Source: Cupriavidus neocaledonicus
GTDB lineage: Bacteria > Pseudomonadota > Gammaproteobacteria > Burkholderiales > Burkholderiaceae
DNA: 64,000 nucleotides
Assembly (NCBI RefSeq): GCF_000372525.1
Contig: NZ_AQUR01000092.1
Span: 60,708 to 124,707, forward strand
Direction of reading: 5' to 3'
Translations under genes and position numbers: made by a program
Shown here: piece after piece, positions 38,678 to 48,338 of the stretch
How positions within the stretch are numbered: position 1 is the first letter of the stretch
Layout: every line of letters begins with the position of its first letter
The notes under the pieces: generated by a model
Databases searched by the model: none
What the model was told of the DNA's origin: nothing
Seen by the model: only the letters and a program-made list of their open reading frames with translations

Positions 38678-39583
38678 ATGGACACCATCCGGGCAATGCA
38701 GGTCTTCGTGCGCGCGGTGGAACTGGGCAGCCTGTCGGCGGTGGCGCGCGAGCAGCAGTCGACGCAGCCGACCGTCAGCAAGATCGTGGCCGCGCTGGAG
38801 CGCGACCTGGGCGTGCGGCTGCTGGCGCGCAGCACCACCAGCCTGTTGCCGACCGAGGCCGGGCGGCGCTTCTACGAGCGCGCGCGGCGCGTGCTCGACG
38901 AATATGGCGAGGCCGTCAGCGATGCGCGGGGCAAGTCCGGTCAGCCGGCGGGCCGCGTGCGCGTGAGCGCGCCCGCCAGCTTCGGCGTGCTGCGGCTCAA
39001 CGCGCTGGTGCTGGCGTTCCAGCAGCGCTATCCGGAAGTCGAGGTGGAATTGCTGTTCGACGACCGCTTCGTCGACCTGGTCGAAGCGGGGGTCGACGTG
39101 GCGGTGCGCCTGGGCGCCACGCTGCCGCCGCATGTGGTGGCACGCCGTATCGCGGTGTCGCCGCGCCTGCTGGTGGCGGCGCCGGACTACCTGGCGCGCC
39201 ATCCGAGGATCCGGCAGCCGGTCGACCTGTCGCGTCACCAGATCCTGCGCTTTACCGGGCTCGCCAGCGGCGACGACATCGTGCTCGACGGTCCGGGCGG
39301 GCAGGCGCTGGTGAGCGCGCCGTGCCGCTACCGCGTCAACAACTCGCTGGCGATGCGCGAGAGCTTTCTTGCCGGCGCCGGCTTCGGCATGACGCCGGCG
39401 TGGCTGGTGCAGGACCTGCTCGACAGCGGCGCGCTGCGGCGGGTGCTGCCGCGCTGGCAGGGCCCGGCGCAGGAAGCCTTCCTGGTCTGCCCGACGCGGC
39501 GCTACCAGCCGGCGCCGGTGCGGGTGCTGCTCGAGTTCCTGGCCAGCGAAATCGCGGCGCTGCCGGGATTCGCGGCGGCCTGA
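38678..39583 (+). CDS. LysR family transcriptional regulator
   Basis: A 301-residue LysR-type regulator with helix-turn-helix at residues 4-60 (LSAVAREQQSTQPTVSKIVAALERDLG) and effector domain from about residue 90. The CrgA-like group signature LLARSTTSLLPTEAGRRFYERARR is clear. Divergent to the secreted esterase; the 38641-38659 palindrome is a likely binding site. Confidence 0.9.
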   Translation: MDTIRAMQVFVRAVELGSLSAVAREQQSTQPTVSKIVAALERDLGVRLLARSTTSLLPTEAGRRFYERARRVLDEYGEAVSDARGKSGQPAGRVRVSAPASFGVLRLNALVLAFQQRYPEVEVELLFDDRFVDLVEAGVDVAVRLGATLPPHVVARRIAVSPRLLVAAPDYLARHPRIRQPVDLSRHQILRFTGLASGDDIVLDGPGGQALVSAPCRYRVNNSLAMRESFLAGAGFGMTPAWLVQDLLDSGALRRVLPRWQGPAQEAFLVCPTRRYQPAPVRVLLEFLASEIAALPGFAAA

Positions 39584-39602
39584 CGGTGCGTCAACCGGCG
39601 CG

Positions 39603-40334
39603 TCAGCCGAACATCCCGCCGTTGACCGAAATCACCTGGCGCGTGATATAGCCCGCGTCCGGCGACAGCAGGAAGGCCACGGTGGCGGCGACTTCCTCGG
39701 GTGTGCCCATGCGCCGCGCCGGGATCATGCGCAGCGCTTCGTCGCGCACGTGCGGCTCGACCATGTCGGTGTCGATCAGGCCCGGGGCGACGCAATTGAC
39801 GGTGATCGCGCGCTTGGCCAGTTCGATCGCCAGCGCCTTGGTGGCGCCGATGATGCCGGCCTTGGCCGCGCTGTAGTTGGCCTGGCCGCGGTTGCCTACC
39901 AGCCCCGACACCGACGACAGCGTGACGATGCGGCCCGGCTGGCGGCGCTGCACCATCGGCATCACCACCGGGTTGAGCACGTTGTAGAAGGCATCGAGGT
40001 TGGTGTGCACCACCTCGTCCCATTCGTTGCCGGTCATGGCCGGAAAAGCCGCGTCGCGCGCCAGCCCGGCGTTGCAGACCACGCCGTAGTAGCAGCCATG
40101 GGCGGCGATATCGGTCAGCAGCGCGCTGGCGGCGTCTTCGCGCCGGGCCACGTCGAAGCACAGCACGCGCGACTTGCGTCCGCACGCGCGCACCGCGTCG
40201 GCAACCGAGTCGGCCTCGTCGCGGCGCGCGCGGCAGTGCACCACCACGTCATAGCCGTCGCGGGCCAGCCGCAGGGCAATGGCGCGGCCGATGCCGCGCG
40301 ACGAACCCGTGACCAGCACGGTCGGATGGCTCAT
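39603..40334 (-). CDS. fabG: 3-oxoacyl-ACP reductase, FabG-type short-chain dehydrogenase
   Basis: A 243-residue SDR enzyme. The NADPH-binding GSSRGIGRA and the catalytic SSVSG...YSAAKAG (Ser, Tyr, Lys) are present; VNCVAPGLIDTDM is the FabG signature. It reduces beta-ketoacyl-ACP, most likely in a secondary or polyene-like pathway rather than in core fatty-acid synthesis, because a halogenase-like flavoenzyme is 70 bp upstream and no fab cluster surrounds it. An early ATG at 40391 would add 19 residues and is less likely. Confidence 0.88.
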   Translation of the reverse strand: MSHPTVLVTGSSRGIGRAIALRLARDGYDVVVHCRARRDEADSVADAVRACGRKSRVLCFDVARREDAASALLTDIAAHGCYYGVVCNAGLARDAAFPAMTGNEWDEVVHTNLDAFYNVLNPVVMPMVQRRQPGRIVTLSSVSGLVGNRGQANYSAAKAGIIGATKALAIELAKRAITVNCVAPGLIDTDMVEPHVRDEALRMIPARRMGTPEEVAATVAFLLSPDAGYITRQVISVNGGMFG

Positions 40335-40404
40335 GGTTGTTGTCCGGTTGTTGTCCTTGCAGAACCGCCCGCGCCAATGGCAGGCAGGCATACGGTGAGG
40401 CGCA

Positions 40405-41634
40405 TCAGACCTTGCAGAATTCTTCCAGCACCGCCAGGCGCCGGCGCGGCTCGGTGACGAAGGGATTGTCGCGGTCCCACGCGTAGCCGGCCAGGATCGC
40501 CGCGATCATGTCGCGGATTTCCGAGGTGGCGTTGGGATGGAAGATCAGTTTCTGGAAACGCCCTTCGTACCAGGCTTCGACAAACACGCGGAAGCAATCG
40601 ACGCCGGCCTTGAGCGGCCGCGCGAAATCGTCTTCCCAGTCCACCGGCTCGCCGCGCAGCTGGCGTACCAGGCACTGCGCCGCCAGGCTGGCCGACTTGA
40701 AGGCGATGGTCACGCCGGACGAGAACACCGGGTCGAGGAACTCGCCGGCATTGCCGAGCAGCGCATAGCCGTTGCCCCACAGCGACTTTACATTGGCCGA
40801 GTAGCCGGCAATCTGGCGCGCCGGGGTGTCCCATTGCGCGTCGGCCAGCAACGCCGCCAGCCCCGGCTCCTCGGCCACCAGTGCCTGCAGCCGCTCGGTC
40901 TCGGTGCCGGTGTAGCGGTCCAGGAACGCCTTTTCGGCGACCACGCCCTGCGAGCAGCGCCCGTCCGAGAACGGGATGGTCCAGTACCAGACGTCCTGGT
41001 GCTGCGGATGCACGCTGATCAGGATCTTGTTGCGGTCGAAGGTGCCGGTCGGGATGCGGTCTTCCACATGCGTGAAGATCGCGCTGCGCACCGGAAAGCC
41101 CGACGGCGTCTCCAGCTGCAGCAGGCGCGGCAGGATGCGGCCGAAGCCGGAGGCATCGAGCAGGAACTTCGCACGCACGGTGTACTGGCTGCCATCGGGA
41201 GCGCGCACGGTGACTTCCGGCTGCGCGCCGCTGACATCGACGTTCTCCACCACATGCGAGAAGCGCACCTCGGCACCCTGGCGCTCGGCCTCGCGGATCA
41301 GCACGTGGTCGAACTGCGCGCGCTGCACCTGGTAGGTGGTGCCCCAGCCGGGCGAATACTTCTGGCGGAAGTCGAAGGCGGTGCGCTGCGTGCCGCGCGC
41401 GAACGCCGCGCCGTTCTTGTACTGGAAGCCGGCTTCGACCACCGCGCGCAGCATGCCCGCTTCCTCGAGGTAGGCCATGCTTTGCGGCAGCAGGCTTTCG
41501 CCGATGGAGAAGCGCGGGAAGGTTTCTTTCTCGATCACCAGCACCGGAATCCCGTGCTTGCGCAGCAGGCCGGCGGCGACCGAGCCCGCAGGCCCAGCGC
41601 CGATGATGACGACGTCCGTGGTTTCCGTTTTCAT
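40405..41634 (-). CDS. Flavin-dependent halogenase-like FAD monooxygenase
   Basis: A 409-residue FAD enzyme. GxGxxG is at residues 12-17 (IGAGPAGSVAAGLL). The GESLLP segment (45-50), Lys73 in YKNGA, and the WYWTIP form of the WxWxIP motif near residue 210 match the tryptophan/phenol halogenase group; Lys73 is where PltA-like enzymes have their catalytic lysine by motif spacing. It could chlorinate, brominate or only hydroxylate a carrier-bound or free aromatic acid. It precedes fabG, suggesting a partial pigment or polyketide locus. Confidence 0.83.
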   Translation of the reverse strand: MKTETTDVVIIGAGPAGSVAAGLLRKHGIPVLVIEKETFPRFSIGESLLPQSMAYLEEAGMLRAVVEAGFQYKNGAAFARGTQRTAFDFRQKYSPGWGTTYQVQRAQFDHVLIREAERQGAEVRFSHVVENVDVSGAQPEVTVRAPDGSQYTVRAKFLLDASGFGRILPRLLQLETPSGFPVRSAIFTHVEDRIPTGTFDRNKILISVHPQHQDVWYWTIPFSDGRCSQGVVAEKAFLDRYTGTETERLQALVAEEPGLAALLADAQWDTPARQIAGYSANVKSLWGNGYALLGNAGEFLDPVFSSGVTIAFKSASLAAQCLVRQLRGEPVDWEDDFARPLKAGVDCFRVFVEAWYEGRFQKLIFHPNATSEIRDMIAAILAGYAWDRDNPFVTEPRRRLAVLEEFCKV

Positions 41635-41777
41635 AAGCTTCGGTTCCGGAATCACATCCGGAACGACGGGATTTTGGCGGGCGTCAATTGTACTCAGAAC
41701 GCTGCCGGGCCCCGGCAAAAGCGGCCCCGGCCCCGTTCGCGACTCACGGCGATAGCTGCGCGGGCGCGGCGCGCCCC

Positions 41778-43094
41778 TCAGACATGCGTCCCCAGCGCCC
41801 GGTTGATCCGCAGCGCCAGCAGCGTGCAGGCGACGCCGGAAAGCAGGTAGCCGCTCACCGCGACCAGGCCGAATTCCGCCGACAGCCCCAGCGCCACCAG
41901 CGGCGCGAAGCCGGCGCCGAACAGCCATGCCATGTCGGTGGTCAGCGCCGCGCCGGTGTAGCGGAAGCGCCGCTCGAAGTTGGAGGTCACGGCACCGGCG
42001 GCCTGGCCGTAGGACAAGCCCAGCAGGCCGAAGCCGAGCAGGATGAACAGGTCCTGCGCGAGCGGGCCGCCGCCCATCAGCCATGGCGCGAACAGGCTGA
42101 AGATGCCGATCAGGATGGCCATCAGCGCCAGCGTGGTGCGCCGCCCGATGCGGTCCGCGATTACGCCCGAGACGATGGTGCCGAGGATGCCGATGAAGGC
42201 GCCGGCGATCTGCACCGCCAGTACGTCGGTGACCGGCTGCGAGCCGTTGAGCGCGACCCACGACAGCGGAAATACCGTCACCAGGTGGAACAGCGCAAAG
42301 CTGGCCAGCGCGGCGAACGCGCCCAGCAGCAGGTTGTAGCCCTGCTTCCTGACGATCTCGGTGGTGCTGATGGGCTCGAGTTCGTCCTCGTCGAGCAGCT
42401 GCGTGTATTCGTGCGTCACCACCAGCCGCAGGCGTGCGAACAGCGCCACCACGTTGATCGCGAACGCGACATAGAACGGATAGCGCCAGCCCCAGGCCAG
42501 GAACTCGTGCGGCGCCAGGCTTAGGTTGAGGAACAGGAACAGCGCCCCCGCGACGATAAAGCCGGTGGGCGCGCCCAGCTGCCCCAGCATCGCGTACCAG
42601 CCGCGCCGCTGCGCGGGCGCGTTCAGCGCCAGCAATGAGGGCAGGCCGTCCCACGAGCCGCCGAAGGCCACGCCCTGCAGCGTGCGGAACACCGCCAGCA
42701 GCACGATGGCGGCCGGGCCGAGCGCGGCATAGCCGGGCAGGAAGGCGATGCCGACGGTGGCGGTGCCGAGCAGGAACAGCGACGCGGTCAGCTTGACGCC
42801 CCGGCCCCAGCGGCGCTGGATGCTCATGAACAGCGCCGTGCCGAAGGGCCGGCCGATAAAGGCCAGCGCAAAGATGGCGAAGGCGTAGAGCAGCGCGTCG
42901 AGCCGGTCGGCGAACGGAAAGTAGACCGCCGGGAACACCAGCACCGAGGCAATGCCGTAGACGAAGAAATCGAAGTACTCCGAGGCGCGGCCGATCACCA
43001 CGCCGGTGGCGATTTCCGCGGGCGCGACTTGCGCGGCGCCGGGTGCGGGAGGTGCTGTAGGAGACGCCCGGTGCTGATGGGTCGCGGTGGTCAT
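41778..43094 (-). CDS. MHS-type major facilitator transporter
   Basis: A 438-residue permease with 12 predicted helices. GGSWDGLPSLLALNAPAQRRGWY and FERRFRYTGAALTTDMAW are typical of the metabolite:H+ symporter group (ProP/ShiA-like). Start at the ATG 7 bp after GGGAGG; an ATG two codons earlier is too close to the ribosome site. It transports a small organic acid or shikimate-like compound by homology. It is divergent from cyoA, 164 bp away. Confidence 0.9.
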   Translation of the reverse strand: MTTATHQHRASPTAPPAPGAAQVAPAEIATGVVIGRASEYFDFFVYGIASVLVFPAVYFPFADRLDALLYAFAIFALAFIGRPFGTALFMSIQRRWGRGVKLTASLFLLGTATVGIAFLPGYAALGPAAIVLLAVFRTLQGVAFGGSWDGLPSLLALNAPAQRRGWYAMLGQLGAPTGFIVAGALFLFLNLSLAPHEFLAWGWRYPFYVAFAINVVALFARLRLVVTHEYTQLLDEDELEPISTTEIVRKQGYNLLLGAFAALASFALFHLVTVFPLSWVALNGSQPVTDVLAVQIAGAFIGILGTIVSGVIADRIGRRTTLALMAILIGIFSLFAPWLMGGGPLAQDLFILLGFGLLGLSYGQAAGAVTSNFERRFRYTGAALTTDMAWLFGAGFAPLVALGLSAEFGLVAVSGYLLSGVACTLLALRINRALGTHV

Positions 43095-43258
43095 CGGCAT
43101 ACCTCCCGTGTCTGTGTGCGAGGGCGCTGCAAATTGCACCATGAAGAATGGCACTTGAGCGCCTACACTGCCATAGTTGCTCAGACCAGTCTAAGTCACT
43201 TGCGCCGCGGCGTACAAATGGCGCGGGCCCGAAAGCTATGCGATCTTCCGGTCAGACA

Positions 43259-44275
43259 ATGTCCATGCACCGCCCGAGCCGCTGGTTGCTGCTGCCAGTC
43301 CTGCTGCCCGTCGTGCTTTCGCTGGCCGGCTGCAATGCCGTGCTGCTGGCGCCGGCCGGCGATCTTGCGGTCCGCCAACGTGACCTGATCATCATTTCCA
43401 CCGGGCTGATGCTGCTGATCATCGTGCCGGTGATCGTGCTGACGCTGGTGTTCGCGTGGCGCTACCGCGCCGCCAACGCCGATGCGCACTACAACCCCGA
43501 GTGGGACCACTCCACGGTGCTGGAGCTGCTGATCTGGTCGGCGCCGCTGCTGATCATCATCGCGCTCGGCGCCATCACCTGGGTCAGCACCCACAAGCTC
43601 GATCCCTACCAGCCGCTGACCCGGCTCGACGACAGCCGTCCATTGCCGCCGGGCACGCAGCCGCTGACGGTGGAGGTGGTGGCGCTCGACTGGAAGTGGT
43701 TGTTCGTCTACCCGGAGCAGGGCATCGCTACCGTCAACGAGCTGGCCGCCCCGGTCGACCGGCCGATCCGCTTCAAGATCACGTCCACCACCATGATGAA
43801 TTCGTTCTTCATCCCCGCGCTGGCCGGCCAGGTCTATGCCATGCCCGGCATGGAAACGCGCCTGCATGCGGTGGTCAACCGGCCGGGCGTCTACGAAGGC
43901 TTCTCCGCCAACTACAGCGGCGCGGGCTTTTCGCACATGCGCTTCCGCTTCCATGGCCTGAGCGACGATGAATTCGGCCGCTGGGTGCAGACCGTGCGGG
44001 CCGCCGGCGCGCCGCTAAGCCGGGCCACCTACACGCAGCTGGCGCAGCCCAGCGAACGCGAGCCGGTGCGGCGCTACGGCAGCGTCGACGCGAACCTGTT
44101 CGATGCCATCGTGAACCGTTGCGTGCAGGCCGGGCAGGTCTGCCAGAAAGACCTGATGGCGCGCGATGCGCAGCGCGCCGCGGGCCTGGGCGCCGCCGTC
44201 TGCACCGCCAGCAACACGCTGGCCGAACCGCTGTTCGGGACCGGCGCGGCCGGTGCCGGCGAGCTGCTGCGCTAG
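43259..44275 (+). CDS. cyoA: Cytochrome o ubiquinol oxidase subunit II
   Basis: A 338-residue membrane lipoprotein. The lipobox LAGC gives a lipidated Cys25. Two transmembrane helices follow, then a periplasmic cupredoxin domain (VEVVALDWKWLFVYPEQGI, NSFFIPALAGQVYAMPGM) without the CuA ligands, as expected for a quinol oxidase. It begins the cyoABCD-SURF1 operon. Starts at 43238 and 43265 are also in frame; none has a clear ribosome site. Confidence 0.95.
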   Translation: MSMHRPSRWLLLPVLLPVVLSLAGCNAVLLAPAGDLAVRQRDLIIISTGLMLLIIVPVIVLTLVFAWRYRAANADAHYNPEWDHSTVLELLIWSAPLLIIIALGAITWVSTHKLDPYQPLTRLDDSRPLPPGTQPLTVEVVALDWKWLFVYPEQGIATVNELAAPVDRPIRFKITSTTMMNSFFIPALAGQVYAMPGMETRLHAVVNRPGVYEGFSANYSGAGFSHMRFRFHGLSDDEFGRWVQTVRAAGAPLSRATYTQLAQPSEREPVRRYGSVDANLFDAIVNRCVQAGQVCQKDLMARDAQRAAGLGAAVCTASNTLAEPLFGTGAAGAGELLR

Positions 44276-44371
44276 CGCGCCCCGAGTCCGTGGCAGGCGC
44301 TGCGCGGGACCGTGCGCAAGCCTGTGCGAAAGACCGTGACCTAGTACGCCGTTGTTGTCCTGGAGATCCAC

Positions 44372-46375
44372 ATGCCGGAGCGATCCGAACTCGCCACGCA
44401 ACTCTTCGGCCGCCTGAGCTGGGAGGCCATCCCGCTGCATGAGCCCATCCTGATCGGCACCTTCGCGGTGGTGGCGCTGGGCGGGCTGGCGGTGGCCGGC
44501 GGCGTCACGTACTACGGCAAGTGGGGCTACCTGTGGCGCGAGTGGTTCACCAGCATCGACCACAAGCGCATCGGCATCATGTACATGATCCTCGGCATCG
44601 TCATGCTGCTGCGCGGCTTTGCCGATGCCATCATGATGCGCATCCAGCAGGCCATAGCCTTCGGCGACAACCTGGGCTACCTGCCGCCGCACCACTATGA
44701 CCAGATCTTCACCGCGCACGGCGTGATCATGATCTTCTTCGTCGCCATGCCGCTGGTCACCGGCCTGATGAACTTTGTCGTGCCGTTGCAGATCGGCGCG
44801 CGCGACGTGGCGTTTCCGTTCCTGAACAACTTCAGCTTCTGGATGACGGTGGGCGGCGCCGTGCTGGTGATGATGTCGCTGTTCGTCGGCGAATTCGCGC
44901 GCACCGGCTGGCTCGCCTATCCGCCGCTGTCCGGCATCCTGCAGAGCCCGGACGTGGGCGTGGACTACTACCTGTGGTCGTTGCAGGTGGCGGGGGTGGG
45001 CACGCTGTTGTCCGGCATCAACCTGCTGGTCACCATCGTCAAGATGCGCGCGCCCGGCATGACGCTGATGCGCATGCCGATCTTCACCTGGACCGCGCTG
45101 TGCACCAACGTGCTGATCATCGCCGCGTTCCCGGTGCTGACCGCGGCGCTGGCGATGCTGGCGGTCGACCGCTACCTGGGCATGAACTTCTTCACCAGCG
45201 ACCTCGGCGGCAGCGCCATGATGTACGTGAACCTGATCTGGATCTGGGGCCACCCCGAGGTCTACATCCTGATCCTGCCGGTGTTCGGCGTGTTCTCCGA
45301 GGTGGTCGCCACCTTCTGCCGCAAGCGCCTGTTCGGCTATGCCTCGATGGTGTATGCCACGGTGGTGATCACGGTGCTGTCGTACCTGGTGTGGCTGCAT
45401 CACTTCTTCACGATGGGCTCGGGTGCCAGCGTGAACTCGTTCTTCGGCATCACCACCATGATCATCTCGATCCCGACCGGGGCCAAGCTGTTCAACTGGC
45501 TCTTCACCATGTACCACGGGCGCATCCGCTTCGAGGTGCCGATGCTGTGGACCGTCGGCTTCATGGTGACGTTCGTGATCGGCGGCATGACCGGCGTGCT
45601 GCTGGCGGTGCCGCCGGCGGATTTTTCGCTGCACAACAGCCTGTTCCTGGTCGCGCATTTCCATAACGTGATCATCGGCGGCGTGCTGTTCGGGCTGATG
45701 GCCGGCATCACCTACTGGTTCCCCAAGGCCTTCGGCTACCAGCTGGACCCGTTCTGGGGCAAGTGCTCGTTCTGGTTCTGGCTGGTCGGCTTCTACGTGG
45801 CATTCATGCCGCTCTACGTGCTGGGGCTGATGGGGGTGACCCGGCGCGTCAGCCATTTCGAGGACCATTCGCTGCAGATCTGGTTCCAGCTGGCGGGCGT
45901 GGGCGCGCTGCTGATCGCGCTGGGCATCGGCTGCTTCCTGGTGCAGCTGGTGGTGAGCTTCCTGCGCCGCGAGTCGCTGCGCGATGTCACCGGCGACCCC
46001 TGGGACGGCCGCACGCTGGAGTGGTCGACCTCGTCGCCGCCGCCGCCGTACAACTTTGCCTTCACGCCGCTGGTGCACGACAGCGACGCCTGGTGGCAGA
46101 TGAAGGCGCACGGCTACCAGCGCCCCGCGCACGGCTTCATCCCGATCCACATGCCAAAGAATACTGGCGCGGGCATCATCCTGGCCGCGCTGAGCACGCT
46201 GTGCGGCTTTGCGCTGATCTGGCATATCTGGTGGCTGGCGGTGCTGGCCTTCGCCGCCACGCTGATCACGGCGATCGGCCATACCTTCAACTATCAGCGG
46301 GATTTCTACATCCCGGCCGACACCGTCGACCGCACCGAGGCAGAGCGCAGTGCGCTGCTGGCCAGCCATGGCTGA
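44372..46375 (+). CDS. cyoB: Cytochrome o ubiquinol oxidase subunit I
   Basis: A 667-residue heme-copper oxidase core. [15 protein letters not shown] has the CuB histidine and cross-linked Tyr, [11 protein letters not shown] the two CuB histidines, and [11 protein letters not shown] the heme o3 and heme b ligands. It reduces oxygen to water with electrons from ubiquinol and pumps protons. Length and order match CyoB. The stop overlaps cyoC by 8 bp. Confidence 0.97.
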   Translation: MPERSELATQLFGRLSWEAIPLHEPILIGTFAVVALGGLAVAGGVTYYGKWGYLWREWFTSIDHKRIGIMYMILGIVMLLRGFADAIMMRIQQAIAFGDNLGYLPPHHYDQIFTAHGVIMIFFVAMPLVTGLMNFVVPLQIGARDVAFPFLNNFSFWMTVGGAVLVMMSLFVGEFARTGWLAYPPLSGILQSPDVGVDYYLWSLQVAGVGTLLSGINLLVTIVKMRAPGMTLMRMPIFTWTALCTNVLIIAAFPVLTAALAMLAVDRYLGMNFFTSDLGGSAMMYVNLIWIWGHPEVYILILPVFGVFSEVVATFCRKRLFGYASMVYATVVITVLSYLVWLHHFFTMGSGASVNSFFGITTMIISIPTGAKLFNWLFTMYHGRIRFEVPMLWTVGFMVTFVIGGMTGVLLAVPPADFSLHNSLFLVAHFHNVIIGGVLFGLMAGITYWFPKAFGYQLDPFWGKCSFWFWLVGFYVAFMPLYVLGLMGVTRRVSHFEDHSLQIWFQLAGVGALLIALGIGCFLVQLVVSFLRRESLRDVTGDPWDGRTLEWSTSSPPPPYNFAFTPLVHDSDAWWQMKAHGYQRPAHGFIPIHMPKNTGAGIILAALSTLCGFALIWHIWWLAVLAFAATLITAIGHTFNYQRDFYIPADTVDRTEAERSALLASHG

Positions 46376-47042
46376 TACCTTCGCTCCCTTTACCGCCGAG
46401 GGCGCGCGCCCGCACGAGGCGCCGCCGCAGCGCGCGCCCGCGCCGCCGGCCGAGCTGCGCTTCTACCTGACCGAGGAGTACCACGTGCCCAACGGCACGC
46501 TGCTCGGTTTCTGGCTCTACCTGATGAGCGACTGCCTGGTCTTTGCGTGCCTGTTCGCGGCCTACGGCGTGCTGGGCCGCAACTACGCGGGCGGGCCTTC
46601 CGGCGCCGAGCTGTTCGACCTGCCGCTGGTGGCGCTGAATACCTCGTTCCTGCTGCTGTCGTCGATCACCTACGGCTTCGCCATGCTCGAGACGCAGCGC
46701 GGCCGGCTGGGAGCGACGCAGGGCTGGCTCGCCGTGACCGGCCTGCTGGGCGCGGCCTTCCTCGCGGTCGAGATCTACGAGTTCGCGCACCTGGTCGGCG
46801 AGGGCGCCGGGCCGCAGCGCAGCGGCTTCCTGACCTCGTTCTTCGCGCTGGTCGGCACCCATGGCCTGCATGTGACCTTCGGCATCGTGTGGCTGGTCAC
46901 GCTGCTAACGCAGCTGCGCCGCCACGGGCTGATCCCCGAGAACAAGCGCCGCCTGATGTGCCTGTCGATGTTCTGGCACTTCCTCGACGTGGTCTGGATC
47001 GGCGTCTTTACCTTTGTCTACCTGATGGGAGTGCTGCCATGA
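46368..47042 (+). CDS. cyoC: Cytochrome o ubiquinol oxidase subunit III
   Basis: A 224-residue five-helix membrane protein. The Glu in [15 protein letters not shown] and the end [34 protein letters not shown] are the COX3/CyoC signatures. It overlaps cyoB by 8 bp and cyoD by 4 bp, so the operon is translationally coupled. Confidence 0.96.
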   Translation: MADTFAPFTAEGARPHEAPPQRAPAPPAELRFYLTEEYHVPNGTLLGFWLYLMSDCLVFACLFAAYGVLGRNYAGGPSGAELFDLPLVALNTSFLLLSSITYGFAMLETQRGRLGATQGWLAVTGLLGAAFLAVEIYEFAHLVGEGAGPQRSGFLTSFFALVGTHGLHVTFGIVWLVTLLTQLRRHGLIPENKRRLMCLSMFWHFLDVVWIGVFTFVYLMGVLP

Positions 47043-47428
47043 GCGCGCACGACGACACGCTGCCGGCCCACGGCCATGGGCACGACCACGGCGAAAGCGA
47101 GATCCATATCTCGCTCGGCGGCTACGTGACCGGCTTCGTGCTGTCGGTGATCCTGACCGCGATTCCGTTCTGGCTGGTGATGGGCAAGGTGTTCGAGCAG
47201 TCCTCCACCACCGCGATGGTGCTGCTGGCGCTGGGCGCGGTGCAGATCGTGGTGCACATGGTCTACTTCCTGCACCTGAACGCCAGGTCCGAGGGCGGCT
47301 GGAACATGCTGGCGCTGATCTTCACGCTGGTGCTGGTGGTGATCGCGCTGACCGGCACGCTGTGGGTGATGTTCCACCTGAATTCCAATATGATGCCGGG
47401 CATGCATACCACCAAGACCCTGCCTTGA
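47039..47428 (+). CDS. cyoD: Cytochrome o ubiquinol oxidase subunit IV
   Basis: A 129-residue three-helix protein. HGHGHDHGES is a histidine-rich N-terminus; SLGGYVTGFVLSVILTAIPFWLVM and YFLHLNARSEGGWNMLALIFT match CyoD. The start ATG overlaps the cyoC stop. The stop overlaps the SURF1 TTG. Confidence 0.95.
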   Translation: MSAHDDTLPAHGHGHDHGESEIHISLGGYVTGFVLSVILTAIPFWLVMGKVFEQSSTTAMVLLALGAVQIVVHMVYFLHLNARSEGGWNMLALIFTLVLVVIALTGTLWVMFHLNSNMMPGMHTTKTLP

Positions 47429-48273
47429 CCGGTTCCACCGACGACCGCGCGCCGGTCGAAAATCCGCGCACCGCCCACGCCGGCAAAGGCGCCCCCGAAT
47501 CCCCGCGCCCGCTGTCGCCAGCCTGGCTGACCGCACTGGCCCTGTTCGCCGCGGCGGCCATTGCCGGCCTGGTGGCGCTGGGCAACTGGCAGGTCGAGCG
47601 CCGCGCCTGGAAGCTCGGCCTGATCGCCCAGGTGGCCGAGCGCGTCCATGCGCAGCCGGTGGCGGCGCCCGCGCCCGCGCAGTGGGCGGGGCTGACCAGG
47701 GCCAATGCCGAGTACCGGCGCGTGCGCGCCAGCGGCACCTTCCTCGACGAGCGCCAGACCCTGGTGCAGGCGGTGACCGAGCAGGGCGGCGGCTACTGGG
47801 TGATGACGCCGCTGCGGCTGGCCGACGGCAGCGTCGTGCTGGTCAACCGCGGCTTCGTTGCCGAGCCGTTCCGCGCGCGCGTGGCGCCCGCCGGCAGCGG
47901 CCCCACCGAAGTGGTCGGCCTGCTGCGCATGAGCGAGCCGGGCACCGGCCTGCTGCGCCACAATGACGCGGCGCGCGACCAGTGGTTCTCGCGCGACGTG
48001 GCGGCGATCGCCGCGCACCGCGGCCTGGGCGAGGTCGCACCGTATTTCATCGACGCCGCGGCGGTGCCGCCGCCGGCCGGGGCGGACCCCAAGGCCTGGC
48101 CCGCGGGCGGGCTGACGGTGACCACCTTTACCAACAACCACCTCGGCTACGCGCTCACCTGGTACGGGCTGGCGCTGATGGTGGCGGCCGCCGCGGCGTA
48201 CGTGGGGCGCGAGGAATACCGCAAGCGTCGCGGCGCCCGCGCCGCCGCAGCCCAATCCGGTCCGCGCGACTGA
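47425..48273 (+). CDS. SURF1 family oxidase assembly protein
   Basis: A 282-residue protein with a transmembrane helix near 35-55 (LTALALFAAAAIAGLVALGNWQVERRAWK) and a second near 245-262 (YALTWYGLALMVAAAAAYVG), enclosing a periplasmic domain: the SURF1 plan. SURF1 proteins help insert heme into heme-copper oxidases. It begins at TTG overlapping the cyoD stop (TTGA). In many bacteria cyoE (heme o synthase) occupies this spot; here cyoE is absent from the operon. Confidence 0.9.
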   Translation: MTGSTDDRAPVENPRTAHAGKGAPESPRPLSPAWLTALALFAAAAIAGLVALGNWQVERRAWKLGLIAQVAERVHAQPVAAPAPAQWAGLTRANAEYRRVRASGTFLDERQTLVQAVTEQGGGYWVMTPLRLADGSVVLVNRGFVAEPFRARVAPAGSGPTEVVGLLRMSEPGTGLLRHNDAARDQWFSRDVAAIAAHRGLGEVAPYFIDAAAVPPPAGADPKAWPAGGLTVTTFTNNHLGYALTWYGLALMVAAAAAYVGREEYRKRRGARAAAAQSGPRD

Positions 48274-48338
48274 GGTCGCGCCGGCAAGCCTGGCCGGCTG
48301 GCGGCACAATGTGGGCTGTCCCATCAGAAGGAGCCGCC

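Noticed and set aside
41635..41777. Terminator hairpin TGCCGGGCCCCGGCA between MFS and halogenase-like genes
   Set aside because: The stem is possible but the loop is a single base and there is no T run in the direction of transcription.
44015..46369. A 784-codon open frame antisense to cyoB
   Set aside because: It is a shadow of the GC-rich cyoB frame; its product is a His/Gln/Arg-rich low-complexity chain and cyoB itself has all catalytic ligands.
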